A DNA stretch of 64,000 bases from Henckelia pumila (GCF_033568475.1 NC_133122.1:141305402-141369401), one strand, 5' to 3'; positions 25,500 through 38,250 are shown, counted from the stretch's first letter. Numbers and translations: made by a program. The notes: a model not told the origin generated them from the sequence alone.

Positions 25500-25780
25500 A
25501 AACCCTAAACTCGATTCCCTTCTTCCATGCAGCTCTCGGCCGCGAGCAGCAGCCCATCTAGGGCTGCTGCCGCCCTGCTCCGGCCGCCCCTGGCCAGAGC
25601 CCCGCCGCCCAGACGTAGCCCACGTCTAGGCGGTTCGAACCTAGTCCTTGACCCAGCCCCATGCAACCCACAGAGCCGAACCCGAGCCCCCTTCCACGAA
25701 GCCCTAACCTGCGTCCCCTCTTGGCCGATCGCCTCTTGACTCCAAGTCTGGGCTTGTTTGGCTCGAGCCACTCAAGCCTA
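25500..25780. other. GC-rich tract within the solo LTR
   Basis: The sequence switches sharply from AT-rich to GC-rich, opening frames on both strands (25527-25739 plus, 25505-25771 minus). Neither resembles a known protein and both lie inside the LTR, so I take them as composition artefacts. Confidence 0.5.
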
Positions 25781-26518
25781 GACCCATCTTAGACCCCTGA
25801 CCAACCGTAACCAGCAGCTAGAACCAACCATGTCCAGAAAAATCGTGAGATGAATGAATAAACATGTAAACAAGCTTCAACCACAAAAACCGATCCTCTT
25901 TCCTGAAAATTCTTAAAAAAATATTCTATGCACACGCAACACACACCTATAATACTGATATCGTGAAGAAAAGTGAAAGAAGACATGCCTTGATAATTAA
26001 ATCGACGAAGATAGATGCGTTTTACGGGCTCCGGGACGACGAACGGACCAAAAACCTTCAAATCTAGAGCTTGATCGGCTAAGGGCTTGTGGTTTTCTGT
26101 CAAATCGTGAGGGAGGCTGATGAAGAAGATGAAGAACAAGGGAGGTGTCGGCTGAGAGCTTAGAGGCGTGAGGGTTTGGGGTAGAATTAGGGTGTTTTTA
26201 ATTAAAATAGAGTTTTGGAATAATTAAAATATTAATAAGGAATTTTTGAATATGAAATATATAACTTAAAAACTCTAAATAATAAATGAAATCTGATGCA
26301 AAAAATTAAAATCTCGAAATTATAATTTAAGGGATTTTTAAATATTAATAAAAGTCATTAAAATGACTTATTTTGGCTAAAAATAAACCCTTAAATAAAT
26401 ATATAACTAATACTAAAATTTTCTTGACAAAATATCTTAAAATGTTATTTTAAGGCTCATAAACTCATAAAAATATATCTGGCTAAATATTTTGGTATCT
26501 CGTCCGTCCACGGTCCCG

Positions 26519-27858
26519 TGTAGTAGCCCGTGCCCTAATTGAGTAATTAAAGGATTAATGCTAATTAATTGAATTAGGTATCGGACGGATCGAAAGCTCC
26601 GAAGGCACGATCGGAAGCTCCGAACAGGATCGGAAGCTCCGATGAGCGATCGGAGGCACCGATGTTATTACGTCAGGCATGACGTGTGGTTGGATCGGAA
26701 GCTCCGATCAGGACCGGAGGCTCCGATCACCCCTATCCGGAGTCATCAAGTGATATTTTGACACGTGGCAGATCAGGATCTTCGGAAGCTCCGATGACAG
26801 GATCGGACGTTCCGATCGAGGTTCGGACGTTCCGATCAGGGATCGGAAGTTCCGATCGTTGTCTATAAATAGAAGGCCGAGACTTCACTTTCATTTGCCA
26901 ATTCCGAGTTCTCCTTTCCTTTCTAGTCCTTTTGGAGCTGTTCTAGTCTTCTTAGGCTTGGTCCGGAGGTCGGCGAGGCGTTCGGTAGTCGTAGCGGAGT
27001 TGTGCCCAAGTTCTGGAGGCATCGACATCAAAGGGCTAACGACGGACGAAGGTATAGCTTTTGCTTTCTATAAATATTTAGAAGTATGCAATAGCTTAGT
27101 TAAGGCTTTTAGAGCACTTTAATGATAGTAGTATCATTTGGCAGTGTAGAGCAGACTATAGGCGTGGACCTAGAGTTGGTAGAGCTTGCACTGTATTGAG
27201 GTACGGAAGTACTGTTCGAGATATCCTGACTGAGTATGCATGTATTATGTGACTGCATGATTTATATGCCATGATATTATGCTGCATTCATTTGCATCTT
27301 GCTGTATCTCCTTCGAGATGTCTGTTAGTAGGGTTGTACCCTATCCTGTTAGTGGATGGACTTCCATCGATTTGGGTCCGGCGTATCCACGATTATCTCG
27401 GTATGGGAGCCACCTCCTGAAGCGACGGCACAGCGTGCTACATACCAGGGCCCGGTCTGTCTCTGTTATCTGATCCTTGACCTCGAGTCTATAGGGAGTT
27501 CACTTTGCATGCATGTATACTCATACCCTCGTACTGAGCATTTTATGCTCACGTCTCGTACTCTGTATTTTCTGGACACCCTATTCCATGGGGCAGGTTT
27601 GCGATTGGACGAGGAGGGTGGATCCAGGAGGGGCTAGTCAGTGGTTGGCCAGCTGGAGCTTCGTCTAGGTTTTATTAATGTTGTTTGGGTTTATACAGCT
27701 ATTCGATTTGGTTGTATATTATTGGATAATTACAGATTCCTTTACTTGGGATTGTATAATGTTATTGGATTCCGCAGTTTTATTCTGATATCTGTTTTAT
27801 TAAGTTAATTGCATGCATAAGTTCTGTTTAGTAGGTGATCCGGGTATGGGCCACTACA
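26519..27858 (+). repeat. 5' LTR of the Gypsy element
   Basis: It carries the palindrome array (26588-26857), TATAAAT at 26864-26870 and a hairpin TGAGCA-TTTTA-TGCTCA at 27535-27551. It ends GGGCCACTACA directly before the PBS. The ACGACGGACGAAGGTAT block near 27035 is shared with the solo LTRs at 40283 and 57251. Confidence 0.95.
26588..26857 (+). promoter_or_regulatory. Array of ~10 inverted repeats upstream of the LTR TATA box (family A)
   Basis: Copies follow GATCGGAAGCTCCGATC and close variants (GATCGGACGTTCCGATC, GTTCGGACGTTCCGATC, GATCGGAAGTTCCGATC), spaced by a few to ~50 bases. The last ends seven bases before TATAAATA. I infer U3 enhancer or silencer sites, or stem-forming elements. 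The same array is in the 3' LTR at 32545-32814. Confidence 0.8.
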
Positions 27859-27862
27859 TTTA

Positions 27863-27874
27863 TGGTATCAGAGC
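27863..27874 (+). other. Primer-binding site of the Gypsy element
   Basis: TGGTATCAGAGC lies four bases after the 5' LTR and is complementary to initiator methionine tRNA. Confidence 0.88.
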
Positions 27875-27923
27875 ATGCAAAAGATTTCTTGGGATTTAGT
27901 CTCATCTTGAGGTATTTTTGTAG

Positions 27924-30900
27924 ATGTCAAATCGTGACGACCAGAGTTCTCATGGCAGTGTTGGTGGGCGTTGGGGTGATGCCGACCGGGAGCCTCGTCG
28001 AGAACGGCGTCATCGTCACCATGACGACGAGCGTTTCACTGTGCGTCGATTCTTAGCTATGGGTCCTAAGCCCTTAGTTGGAGGTGAGTCTCCGGAGGAT
28101 GCGGAGAACTGGTTAGACCGCATGGAGACGACTTTTCAGACTTTCCAATGCACCGATGAGCAGAAGGTGGAGACCCTTGGCTATCTTCTGGATGGGCGTG
28201 CGCGCAGGTGGTGGAGGTTTACTTCTGCACCTTTTGTTGCGGCGAGAGGAGTGGCCACCTGGGCCGAGTTCCGCACAGCTTTCCAAAAGCGGTATTTTCC
28301 TCCGGCACTCCGTCAGTCGAAGGCAGGCGAGCTATTGAGTCTGCGACAGGGAGCCATGTCTATCGATGAGTATCAGCAGAGGTTCTTTGATCTGTTATCC
28401 TATTGCCCCGAGATTGCTGATAGCTCAGAGATGAAGTATAATCTGTTCCTTCAGGGCCTTAACCCTGAGATCCATGACCGTGTGGCGGTTGGCGACGACA
28501 TGTCCTACGAGGGTTTGGTGAGCCGTTGTCATCAGGCAGAGGACAGCATTCGGCGGAACAGGTCTTTCCCTCAGTCGAGGCCTGCTAGTTCTTTGGGTCC
28601 CCGTGCCCAAACTTTCAAGAAGTCTGGATCTTCTTCTTCCTCTGGTTCTGGAGGTGTTGTCCGTTTCGGTAAGAAGGACAAGTGTGATCACTGTGGGAAG
28701 AACCATCCATCCGACAAGTGCCGTAGAGCTTCTGGAGCTTGTTTCCGTTGTGGAGAGACTGGTCATATCCGGAGGGATTGTCCACAGTCTGGGGGAGGCG
28801 GTTCTGGTTCTGGTTCAGGATCGGGTTCTCAGGCTACCGTGCAGCAGAGGTCGCAGGGACAGTCTGCTGGGAGTTCTCATATGAGGCCACGAGCTTCTGG
28901 CCAGGTGTTTGCCCTGAGACATGATCAGGCTGTGGAGGAGAATGAGAAAGTCATCGCAGGTACATTTCTGCTTTATGGTATACCTGCTCTTGTACTTATT
29001 GACACTGGTGCATCTCATTCCTTCATTTCTGCACGTTTTGTTAAGAGGCATAAATTACCATGCATTGCACTAGACGTAGTGATGTCTATTTCTACTCCGA
29101 CGGGCCAATCTGCTTTGGCTAAGCGTCTAGTGATGGGTTGCCCTTTAGAGTTCGAAGGGAACGTTCTGTTGGCAAATCTCATGGTCCTGGTGATGGACGA
29201 CTTTGATTGCATTCTGGGAATAGATGTGCTGACTTCCTATCGAGCTTCAGTGGACTGCTATCAGAGATTAGTACGCTTTCATCCGGAAGGGAGTGAGAGT
29301 TGGTTTTTCTATGGTGAGGGAGCGCGACCCCCGATGCCTTTGGTATCAGCTTTGAGAGCCTGTCGAGCTCTGGAGTCTGGCGGGGAAGGCTACCTTATCT
29401 ATGCAGTTGATTTGTCCGCTGAGAGTATTGGGATAGAGAGCATTCCTGTTGTGGATGAATTTCCAGATGTGTTTCCTGATGAGATTCCGGGTTTTCCTCC
29501 TGCTAGGGAAGTCGAGTTTGGCATAGAGTTGATGCCGGGTACTTCGCCTATTTCTAGAGCACCGTATCGTCTGGCACCGTCAGAGATGCGTGAGTTGAAG
29601 AATCAGCTACAGGATCTTTTAGACAAGGGGTACATTCGTCCTAGTGTATCTCCTTGGGGAGCTCCTGTTCTCTTCGTGAAGAAGAAGGATGGGTCGATGC
29701 GGCTGTGCATTGACTATCGGCAGCTGAATCGAGTGACTGTGAAGAACAAGTATCCGTTGCCTCGTGTTGATGACTTGTTTGACCAGCTGCAGGGCACATC
29801 AATTTACTCCAAGATTGACTTGAGATCTGGGTATCATCAGTTGAGAGTCCGTGATCAGGACGTAGCCAAGACTGCATTCCGTACTCGCTATGGGCATTAC
29901 GAGTTCCTAGTGATGCCATTTGGTTTGACTAATGCGCCGGCTATATTCATGGATCTGATGAACCGTGTCTTCAGGGAGTATTTGGACAAGTTTGTCGTGG
30001 TCTTCATTGACGACATCTTGGTGTATTCGCGTAATACGGAAGAGCATGTTTCTCACTTGCGGTTGGTACTACAGACTCTTCGAGATGAGCAATTGTACGC
30101 CAAGCTGAGCAAGTGTGAGTTCTGGATGGATAGAGTGGTCTTTCTTGGCCATATCATATCCAGGGAGGGGATTTCTGTTGATCCAAGCAAGATTGAAGCA
30201 GTACTTAATTGGTCGCGTCCGACGACAGTTGCTGAGATCCGTAGTTTTCTGGGTCTAGCAGGGTATTATCGTCGCTTCATTCTGAACTTCTCTCAGTTAG
30301 CTCGACCGTTGACGCAGCTTACCCGCAAGGGTGTGGATTTTGAGTGGTCCTCCGAGTGTGAGGAGAATTTCCGTGAGCTTCGATGGCGGTTGACTTCTGC
30401 GCCGGTGTTAGCATTACCGTCAGGATCTGGAAGGTATGTAGTTTACACGGATGCTTCTCTTCAGGGGTTAGGTTGTGTCCTGACTCAGAATGGGCATGTG
30501 ATCGCATACGCTTCTAGACAGCTGAAGCTTCACGAGGACAACTACCCAGTCCATGATTTGGAATTGGCAGCCATTGTGTTCGCTTTGAAGATCTGGCGTC
30601 ATTATCTTTATGGCGAGAAATTTGAGATCTTCACCGACCATAAGAGTCTCTAGTATTTGTTCACTCAGACAGAATTGAACATGAGACAGAGACGTTGGAT
30701 GGACTTGCTTAAGGACTATGATTGCGAGATTAAGTACCATCCGGGAGCTGCTAATCTCACCGCTGATGCTTTGAGTCGCAAGGTGCGACTATCCGCACTT
30801 CAGACTTGTTCGATGTCTAGTGCGATCAGTGACTGTTGTACTTCAGGTTTTACCTTCAAGCATAAGAAAGGTATGCAGAGTATCCAGATGTTTGCGATAT

Positions 30901-32339
30901 TATCTGAGCCAGCCTTGTATTCGCGGATCTGAGATGCTCAGATGTCTGATTCAAAGACTCAGCGTTTAGCTCGTCTAGCTAACGAGGGTAGCTCGTCTGG
31001 ATTTCATTATCAGTCAGATGGCTTTCTGTGTTTGTCTGGTAGGCTTGTGATTCCACAGGATGAAGAGTTGCGAGAGGAGATTTTGTCTCAAGCACATCGC
31101 ACTAAGTTGAATATTCATCCTGGGAGCAACAAGATGTACAAGGATCTACATACTCGTTTCTGGTGGAAGGGAATGAAACGCAGTGTTTATCAGTTTGTTT
31201 CGAGATGTTTGGTGTGTCAACAGTTCAAGGCAGAGCACCGACGACCTGGAGGATTGCTTCACAGTCTGCCTATTCCTGAATGGAAATGGGAGTTTATCAC
31301 TATGGACTTTGTGACCCATTTGCCGGTATCCCCGAGGAACTGTGATGCTATCTGGGTGGTGGTGGACCGACTCACCAAGTCAGCGCATTTCATTGCCTAT
31401 AGCCGAGAGTACTCTGTGGATCGCATGGCACGGATGTACATTCAGGAGATCGTCCGACTTCATGGAGTGCCTGTGAGCATTGTCAGCGATCGGGACCCCA
31501 GGTTTACTTCTAGATTCTGGGGGAGTGTTCAGCGTGCGATGGGTACTACTCTCAGTTTGAGTACAGCCTATCATCCGGAGACTGATGGTCAGTCAGAGCG
31601 CACTATCCGTACGTTAGAGGATATGCTTAGAGCGTGCGTCATGGATTTTGGTTCAACCTGGCAGGATCATTTGCCGTTGATCGAGTTCGCTTACAACAAC
31701 AGCTATCATACTAGTATTGGGATGGCACCTTTTGAGGCGTTGTATGGGCGACGTTGTCGTACTCCACTCTTCTGGGAAGAAGTGGGGGAGAGACAGGCTG
31801 AAGGACCGGAGTTTATCCAGCAGGCGATAGACATTGTTGATCAGATCAAGAAACGGATTAAGACTGCACAGGATCGTCAGGCCAGTTATGCTAATATCAA
31901 GCGTAGGCCTTTGCAGTTCGAGGTCGGGGAGAAAGTGTTTCTGAGAGTGTCACATTTCCGCAAGATTCTCAGATTTGGCCTTAAGGGCAAGTCGTCTCCC
32001 AGATTTATCGGTCCGTTTGAGGTCTTGGAGAGCATTGGCGATTTGGCTTATCGACTAGCTTTGCCACCGCATCTATCCAGTATTCACGACGTGTTCCACG
32101 TATCTCTGTTGCGACGGTATGTGGCGGATGAATCTCATATTCTGCAGCGATCTGGGGTTCAGGTAGACAAGGATTTGACTTATGTTGAGAAACCTCTTCG
32201 CATCCTTGATTATAAGGATAAGGTTTTACGGAACAAAGTCATTCCTTTGGTTTTAGTTCAGTGGCAGCGCCGAGGCACTGAGGAAGCTACTTGGGAGCTT
32301 GAGGACAGGATGCGTAAAGACCATCCTGAGTTGTTTTGA
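27924..32339 (+). pseudogene. Gypsy gag-pol polyprotein with two in-frame stops
   Basis: One frame runs from ATG 27924 to TGA 32337-32339, broken by TAG at 30651-30653 and TGA at 30930-30932. Domains in order: gag (about residues 40-220, [20 protein letters not shown]), zinc knuckle [14 protein letters not shown] (~273), aspartic protease [11 protein letters not shown] (~359), RT with FIDDILVYS (~694), RNase H ([13 protein letters not shown], ~841). After the stops come an integrase finger (H-H-C-C, HPGSNK...CLVCQQFK), the core (MDFVT, SDRDPRF, SERTIRTLE) and a C-terminal chromodomain-like stretch (PLVLVQWQRRGTEEATWE). Both stops are single-codon changes in otherwise intact sequence, so inactivation looks recent. 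Frames on the other strand are shadows. Confidence 0.93.
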
Positions 32340-32475
32340 TTTCATTCTTTAAGTTGTATTCAGTTGCAAACTCTGTAAACGTTTGATTTGAATAAAAGAA
32401 TGTTTCTGATTTTTGTATTTGCATTCGGTACTTAAGATCTGATTTCGAGGACGAAATATCTTAAGTGGGGGAGAA

Positions 32476-33814
32476 TGTAGTAGCCCGTGCCCTAATTGAG
32501 TAATTAAAGGATTAATGCTAATTAATTGAATTAGGTATCGAACGGATCGAAAGCTCCGAAGGCACGATCGGAAGCTCCGAACAGGATCGGAAGCTCCGAT
32601 GAGCGATCGGAGGCACCGATGTTATTACGTCAGACATGACGTGTGGTTGGATCGGAAGCTCCGATCAGGACCGGAGGTTCCGATCACCCCTATCCGGAGT
32701 CATCAAGTGATATTTTGACACGTGGCAGATCAGGATCTTCGGAAGCTCCGATGACAGGATCGGACGTTCCGATCGAGGTTCGGACGTTCCGATCAGGGAT
32801 CGGAAGTTCCGATCGTTGTCTATAAATAGAAGGCCGAGACTTCACTTTCATTTGCCAATTCCGAGTTCTCCTTTCCTTTCTAGTCCTTTTGGAGCTGTTC
32901 TAGTCTTCTTAGGCTTGGTCCGGAGGTCGGCGAGGCGTTCGGTAGTCGTAGCGGAGTTGTGCCCAAGTTCTGGAGGCATCGACATCAAAGAGCTAACGAC
33001 GGACGAAGGTATAGCTTTTGCTTCCTATAAATATTTAGGAGTATGCAATAGCTTAGTTAAGGCTTTTAGAGCACTTTAATGATAGTAGTATCATTTGGCA
33101 GTGTAGAGCAGACTATAGGCGTGGACCTAGAGTTGGTAGAGCTTGCACTGTATTGAGGTACGGAAGTACTGTTCGAGATATCCTGACTGAGTATGCATGT
33201 ATTATGTGACTGCATGATTTATATGCCATGATATTATGCTGCATTCATTTGCATCTTGCTGTATCTCCTTCGAGATGTCTGTAGTAGGGTTGTACCCTAT
33301 CCTGTTAGTGGATGGACTTCCATCGATTTGGGTCCGGCATTTCCACGGTTATCTCGGTATGGGAGCCACCTCCTGAAGCGACGGCACAGCGTGCTACATA
33401 CCAGGGCCCGGTCTGTCTCTGTTATCTGATCCTTGACCTCGAGTCTATAGGGAGTTCACTTTGCATGCATGTATACTCATACCCTCGTACTGAGCGTTTT
33501 ATGCTCACGTCTCGTACTCTGTATTTTCTGGACACCCTATTCCATGGGGCAGGTTTGCGATTGGACGAGGAGGGTGGATCCAGGAGGGGCTAGTCAGTGG
33601 TTGGCCAGCTGGAGCTTCGTCTAGGTTTTATTAATGTTGTTTGGGTTTATACAGCTATTCGATTTGGTTGTATATTATTGGATAATTACAGATTCCTTTA
33701 CTTGGGATTGTATAATGTTATTGGATTTCGCAGTTTTATTCTGATATCTGTTTTATTAAGTTAATTGCATGCATAAGTTCTGTTTAGTAGGTGATCCGGG
33801 TATGGGTCACTACA
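32476..33814 (+). repeat. 3' LTR of the Gypsy element
   Basis: Nearly identical to 26519-27858 (one 2-base indel near 33283 and about a dozen substitutions by eye). The palindrome array is at 32545-32814 and the TATA box at 32821. The hairpin at 33491-33507 has one mismatch (TGAGCG against TGCTCA). Confidence 0.95.
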
Positions 33815-35875
33815 TCCCGTCTACGCGATCAAAACAATTAAATTTCTATAAATCATGAAAATCACTAATTATGGGTTAAATGCTTAAAATAACTTAATAC
33901 ATGCACAATTATTTTCACATAATTATTTAACCCATAATCTAAAATTCTAAATAAATAAATTTTCTAATTATGCATGCGAATTCACGTATTTAAAATACCG
34001 GGTGTTACAGTAATATCTTAATTTGTCAAATTTATGTGGATGACATAATCTTTTGTGCTTCAAATGATAAACTTGTTGATGATTTTGTGAAATGCATGTC
34101 CTCTACATTCGAGATGAGCATGGTTGGTGAGTTAACTTACTTTTTGGGATTACAAGTAAAACAATTGCATGATGGTATATTCTTGAGTCAAAGCAAGTAT
34201 GCTAAAAATCTGGTGAAAAAGTTTCTGAATGATAACACTAAACACATGCGCACACCTGTGGGGTCTAATGAAAAGCTGTCAAGAGAGGATGTTGCCGAAG
34301 GTGTTGACAACACCCTCTACAGAAGCATGATTGGTAGTCTTTTATATTTAAGTGCTACTAGACCTGATATCATGTATAGTGTTTGTCTATGTGCTAGATA
34401 CCAGTCTAACCCAAAAATTACTCACCTAAAAGCCGTTAAACGTATACTGAAATATGTGGCAGGAACCATAAATTTGGGTTTGTGGTACACTAAAGAAACC
34501 AATTCAAATTTGGTAGGATTTAGTGATGCTGATTGGGCTGGGGATTTAGATGAGAGAAAGAGCACTTCGGGAGGATGTTTTTATTTGGGAAATAATTTAT
34601 TGTCATGGTACAGCAAGAAACAAAATTGTGTCTCTTTGTCTACTGCCGAGTCTGAATATGTTGTTGTAGGTAGCTGTTGCTCTCAACTCCTATGGATGAA
34701 TCAAATGCTAAATGATTATGGTGTTAAGAGTGATACTCCTATTGTGTACTGTGATAATTGAAGTGCCATTGATATATCCAAAAATCCAGTACAACACTCT
34801 CGAACCAAACACATTGACATTAGACATCACTTCATTCGAGATTTGGTCGAGAAAAGCATGATCTTAATTGAGTTTGTTGGAACTAATAACCAATTAGCTG
34901 ATATATTCACAAAAGCTTTGGATTTTGAGAGATTTTCCAGCCTAAGAAAATCTCTCAGTATGTGTGCATTATAGACAGGATCGAGATGTTGTCAGGAGTG
35001 TTGCCAACACCCTGTGACAACACCTTTTCATGCATGTGCATTTTTAGGATCTTAGGCATCTCTGCATTCATGCATTCACTCTGTTATGTGAAGTGTTTGA
35101 TACTTTGTAATCATTGAACAGTTTTCACTCAGGATTCTTTGCAAATTGTTTTACAGTTTAATGAGGATTAATTGATAAAGAGTTTTGACTAAATCACAAA
35201 GTAGTGGAGGGATGTTCGTGTATTCCATGATCCTGTCCCAAGTGAAAAGTGATTTCGCAAATTCAGAAACTCAAAATAACAAAATGGTTAAACGAAATAA
35301 GTCGATCATCTAATTTGATTGATAGTAAGAAGCAAATGGAAAAAGCTACCTAGAGGGGTCCATTTGAAGATCGTTCCTTTAGTGTGCAGGCTACCACTTC
35401 TGCAATAATAATAATATAGGAAATTAAAATTTTCTGAATCCTGAAGTGTTGCTGGGAGATGTTGCCAACATCGTGAATAACACCTCATTTGTCTACTTAT
35501 ATTTGCGCATCTAATTGCATTTTAATTTTATGTCACATTCTGTTTTAGACATAATTAGGACATTCATATTTTATTTTGTGAATATCTTTGGCTGAAAGGT
35601 TATAAATTCCAATCTAACAAAAATTTTGAATTGTGCCCTATCCTCTGAATTTTTGAATTTAAAAGTGATTGGACTTTGTTTCAGTGGAGTTAAAATCTGA
35701 TGAGGAGTTAAAATTGGAAATATTTGGTGAAATATTTGGCCAAGATTATCGGAGGAAATCAATGGGATTTATTGCCTAATTTAAAAGAGATTTGTTATCG
35801 TTTCTCACCTTGTTACCGTTAGGGTCATTGTTACCGTTGGGGCCTACTCAGAATCCAAGTTAGAATAGGAAAGGT

Positions 35876-37963
35876 TTGAGGGTTTATTTATGTGGGATTT
35901 TATCTTATTCTGGAAACACTTTTTCTCTCTATTTTCATCTCGCATTCCCTCATCTTCTCTGTGTTATTGTGTCCTGCTTCTTTTCTCTATCCTCACGTAA
36001 TTTCATGGCAGGAAAGGGTTTTGATCCCCAAGATATTCGTTCTGAAATGGGTTACAATAAAGATGCTGCGGAAGGTGTCACAGCACCTACATCACCACAC
36101 CCCGTGGTTGAACAAGCTATTGTTCCGGTTGCTGAGGAACCAGTGCCTCTGGACTCCATCGCTCCAGGAGAGCCTGGTAATGCCATAGACGTGGAAAATA
36201 TGCCGGACTTAAGTGTGCTGAACAGAGTGTTTCCTTCGAAACCCCTAACCCGACGATCAAAGAGACAAGCTGGGTATAATCCAGATTACACAGCCTCAAA
36301 GCGTTTCCGTGGGAAGGGTCAATCATCAAGGCCTTCTATGCTAGATACAGAGTTTTCTTCAGGAGATGCAAGTGATGATGAAGATTACAAACTGGTGCAT
36401 CGAAAGAGGGGAAAAGCAAGTGCAATGGAACCCTCAGTTCAAACCATCCCCGTCCCATTTGAACCTGAAGAAAAATCTAAAGGAAGTTTATCCTCTGACA
36501 GTGAATCCACTGAATCAGAGACTCCATCTGTTCCTGCTGAACACGTAGCTCCTATTCAAGTTTCTGAGGAACCATCTTCTACTGCTCCTCTTGTACCATC
36601 TGATGATGAGGAGATTTCCATAGCCCAGTTCATGGCTAAGATGAAGAAGGCCCACGCCAAAAAGCCTATATCCTCTCCTACTGTCCCTGTTCAGGAATCG
36701 GTTAATAAACCTGATGAAGAGATGCTTCAGGAGTCTGCTGACAATCGTCCTAAATCTTCTGAGAGTTCCAGCTCTACTTCTAGTGAGGATTCAGATGCTG
36801 AGGATGAGTTGGAAGACGAGTCAGATTCTAGTGACTCTGAAGAAGAAGAAACAGAAGGTGCTGAGGAAGGTGTTGCTGACACCCTGGACAACACCTTAGG
36901 AGAAGAGTACCGGGTAAATTCCTCCTATTCCTCTGCTTTTTATTCCAAGAAGATTGCTGAATGATGGGATCAGTACTCTGATCGTGAATTCCTGGAGGAG
37001 CGAAACATTGATGTCGAGAGCTATGAAGCTCAAAACTTGGTCAGATTCTTTGAAGTGAGAAATCTACTGGCCACTGTCTCTACTGCTGGTCCATATTGCA
37101 GGGAAATTGTTCGAGAATTCTACTGCAATCTCACTGAAGCCGTAAAGGATCCAAGATTTGTCAAGTATGGAAAGGTGTATGTGCGAGGACAGATTTTTGC
37201 ATTTAGTCCTGCCATAATAAATGGTTTCCTTCATACTCTGACTGTTGATGATGCTGCACTTCCTTCTCTGGATGAGATGACCTCGATCATTACAGGTGCT
37301 CAAGTCACTATTTTTCCCTCCCATCCTAAGAAGTTGCAGGCTGCCAAGCTCACATCTTTCTATTCTGTTCTCCACAAGACTGCTGTGAAGACATGGACTC
37401 CCTCCGGAAATTCTACAATTGTGACAAAGCACCAGACTCCTGTCCTTTATGCCATCGGCACAGGTGCAAGTTTCAACTATGGAAGACTTGTTTTTGACAC
37501 TATAATGGGATTTGCAGATTGTGCTCAACCAACCTTGAAGCTTCCTTATCCATCTCTGATCTATTCTATGCTGCTGTCTCAAGAAATTGAGAAGGATAAT
37601 GATGAAGTACTTACTGAGCCTGGGGAATTGATGAAAATTGCACCTGCTCTACTCAAAGGAAACAGAACAATTGATCTTCCTTGGTCTGAGTCAGATGTTG
37701 CCGCAGGTGTTGTGGCAGGTGTGGCCAACATCCCTTCTGCCACTACTATTTTTGTGCCCCCCTCTGCTGCTCAAGCGGTTGATTCAACGTTTATTCAAGC
37801 TCAATTGGTGCATGCTGACCAGAAGATTGCACAAGCTAAGGCTGACCTTGCATATTACAAAGGGTTAAAGGCTCACTATGAGTCTCTTTTAAGGGGAGCT
37901 GGCCCTTCTGAACAAAAAGAGGGAGAAGACAGTGATGAGGCTTCCGAGAGCAATCAATTCTAA
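35876..37963 (+). pseudogene. Extra ORF downstream of Copia pol (SIRE env-like / plant transposon protein), one stop
   Basis: Two frames, 35876-36964 and 37037-37963, are one frame broken by TGA 36962-36964; the bases between them stay in phase (WDQYSDREFLEERNID). The likely start is MAGKGFDPQD at 36005 rather than 35876. The first half is acidic, Ser/Glu-rich and looks disordered, with a basic patch (RRSKRQAG) near its start. The second half has a folded-looking domain (REIVREFYCNLTEAVKDPRF, YVRGQIFAFSP) like the putative plant transposon protein domain found in retroelement frames. It ends with a predicted coiled coil (AQLVHADQKIAQAKADLAYY). In SIRE elements the third frame is often called env-like; I see no clear transmembrane segment here, so that name is doubtful. 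Confidence 0.75.
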
Positions 37964-38250
37964 TTTTTAGTGTTTGGTTTTCAAATTTTTAGTTTTTGGC
38001 TTTCCTAGTTTATTTGTTTCTCTTAAGTTAAGTTTTTAATTGCTCTTTTTTTGCTCTGTCCCTAATCAAATCAAAACCTTTTTGTGTATCACTGATATTT
38101 CGTATTAATTTTGAGATGTCATAGCTAGATGTTGTCAACATCTTGTGACAACACCTCTGCTTATACTTAGAAGGAGAATCTATTCAGGGGGAGTTTTGAT
38201 TAAGGGGGAGTTTAGTTGTATTTTGTCCAGAAAGGCAAAAAGGGGGAGAT

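Larger units (their letters stand above)
26519..33814 (+). mobile_element. Full-length Gypsy element, chromovirus-like, youngest layer of the nest
   Basis: It has LTRs of 1340 and 1339 bp (TGTAGTAGCCCG...CACTACA), exact TSD TCCCG (26514-26518 and 33815-33819), PBS TGGTATCAGAGC at 27863, and purine tract AAGTGGGGGAGAA before the 3' LTR. Gene order gag-protease-RT-RNase H-integrase is Gypsy order. The C-terminal end resembles a chromodomain, pointing to a chromovirus (Tekay/Del-like by my reading). The LTRs differ at roughly 13 sites by eye (about 1%), fewer per base than the Copia LTRs, consistent with later insertion. Two in-frame stops break the polyprotein. Confidence 0.93.
24039..34009 (-). 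mobile_element. Gypsy-type solo LTR (family F), TSD GTAAT, itself interrupted
   Basis: It starts TGAAACAACCCTAAC, ends CCGGGTGTTACA and is flanked by GTAAT (24034-24038 and 34010-34014). Minus-strand reading gives TGTAACACCCGG...GTTGTTTCA, so it is oriented minus. Without the inner Gypsy element it is about 2.67 kb, large for a solo LTR. No gag or pol belongs to it. It interrupts the Copia RT gene, and removing it with one TSD copy joins the RT frame. Its interior shows a TGGGC-rich tract (25060-25460) and a GC-rich tract (25500-25760). The same family ends at 435. Confidence 0.9.
22251..34974 (+). pseudogene. Copia integrase, reverse transcriptase and RNase H, split by an insertion
   Basis: Integrase: HQKLGHANF with a CEACQKGK finger, then catalytic-core motifs (MDLIVPMD, RSDHVKEF, NGIAERKNRTLQE). 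A TAA at 23679-23681 breaks RT. The next frame (23703-24038) has FDETFAPVARIES and MDVKSAFLNEIL, then the solo LTR begins (24039). RT resumes at 34015 with IYVDDIIFCA, so the break lies a few codons before the YVDD catalytic motif. RNase H follows (FSDADWAGDLDERKST, LSTAESEY). A further TGA is at 34759-34761, and the frame ends at TAG 34972-34974. The gene cannot give a working polyprotein. Confidence 0.9.

Noticed and set aside
25505-25771. Overlapping GC-rich frames on both strands
   Set aside because: They lie in a solo LTR and result from composition.
26686-27122. 60- and 87-codon frames repeated at 32643-33079
   Set aside because: They are within the two Gypsy LTRs and arise from the palindrome array and R region.
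27835-28884. Several plus-strand frames overlapping Gypsy gag (27835-28056, 28156-28338, 28603-28884)
   Set aside because: Alternate-frame shadows of the gag-pol frame.
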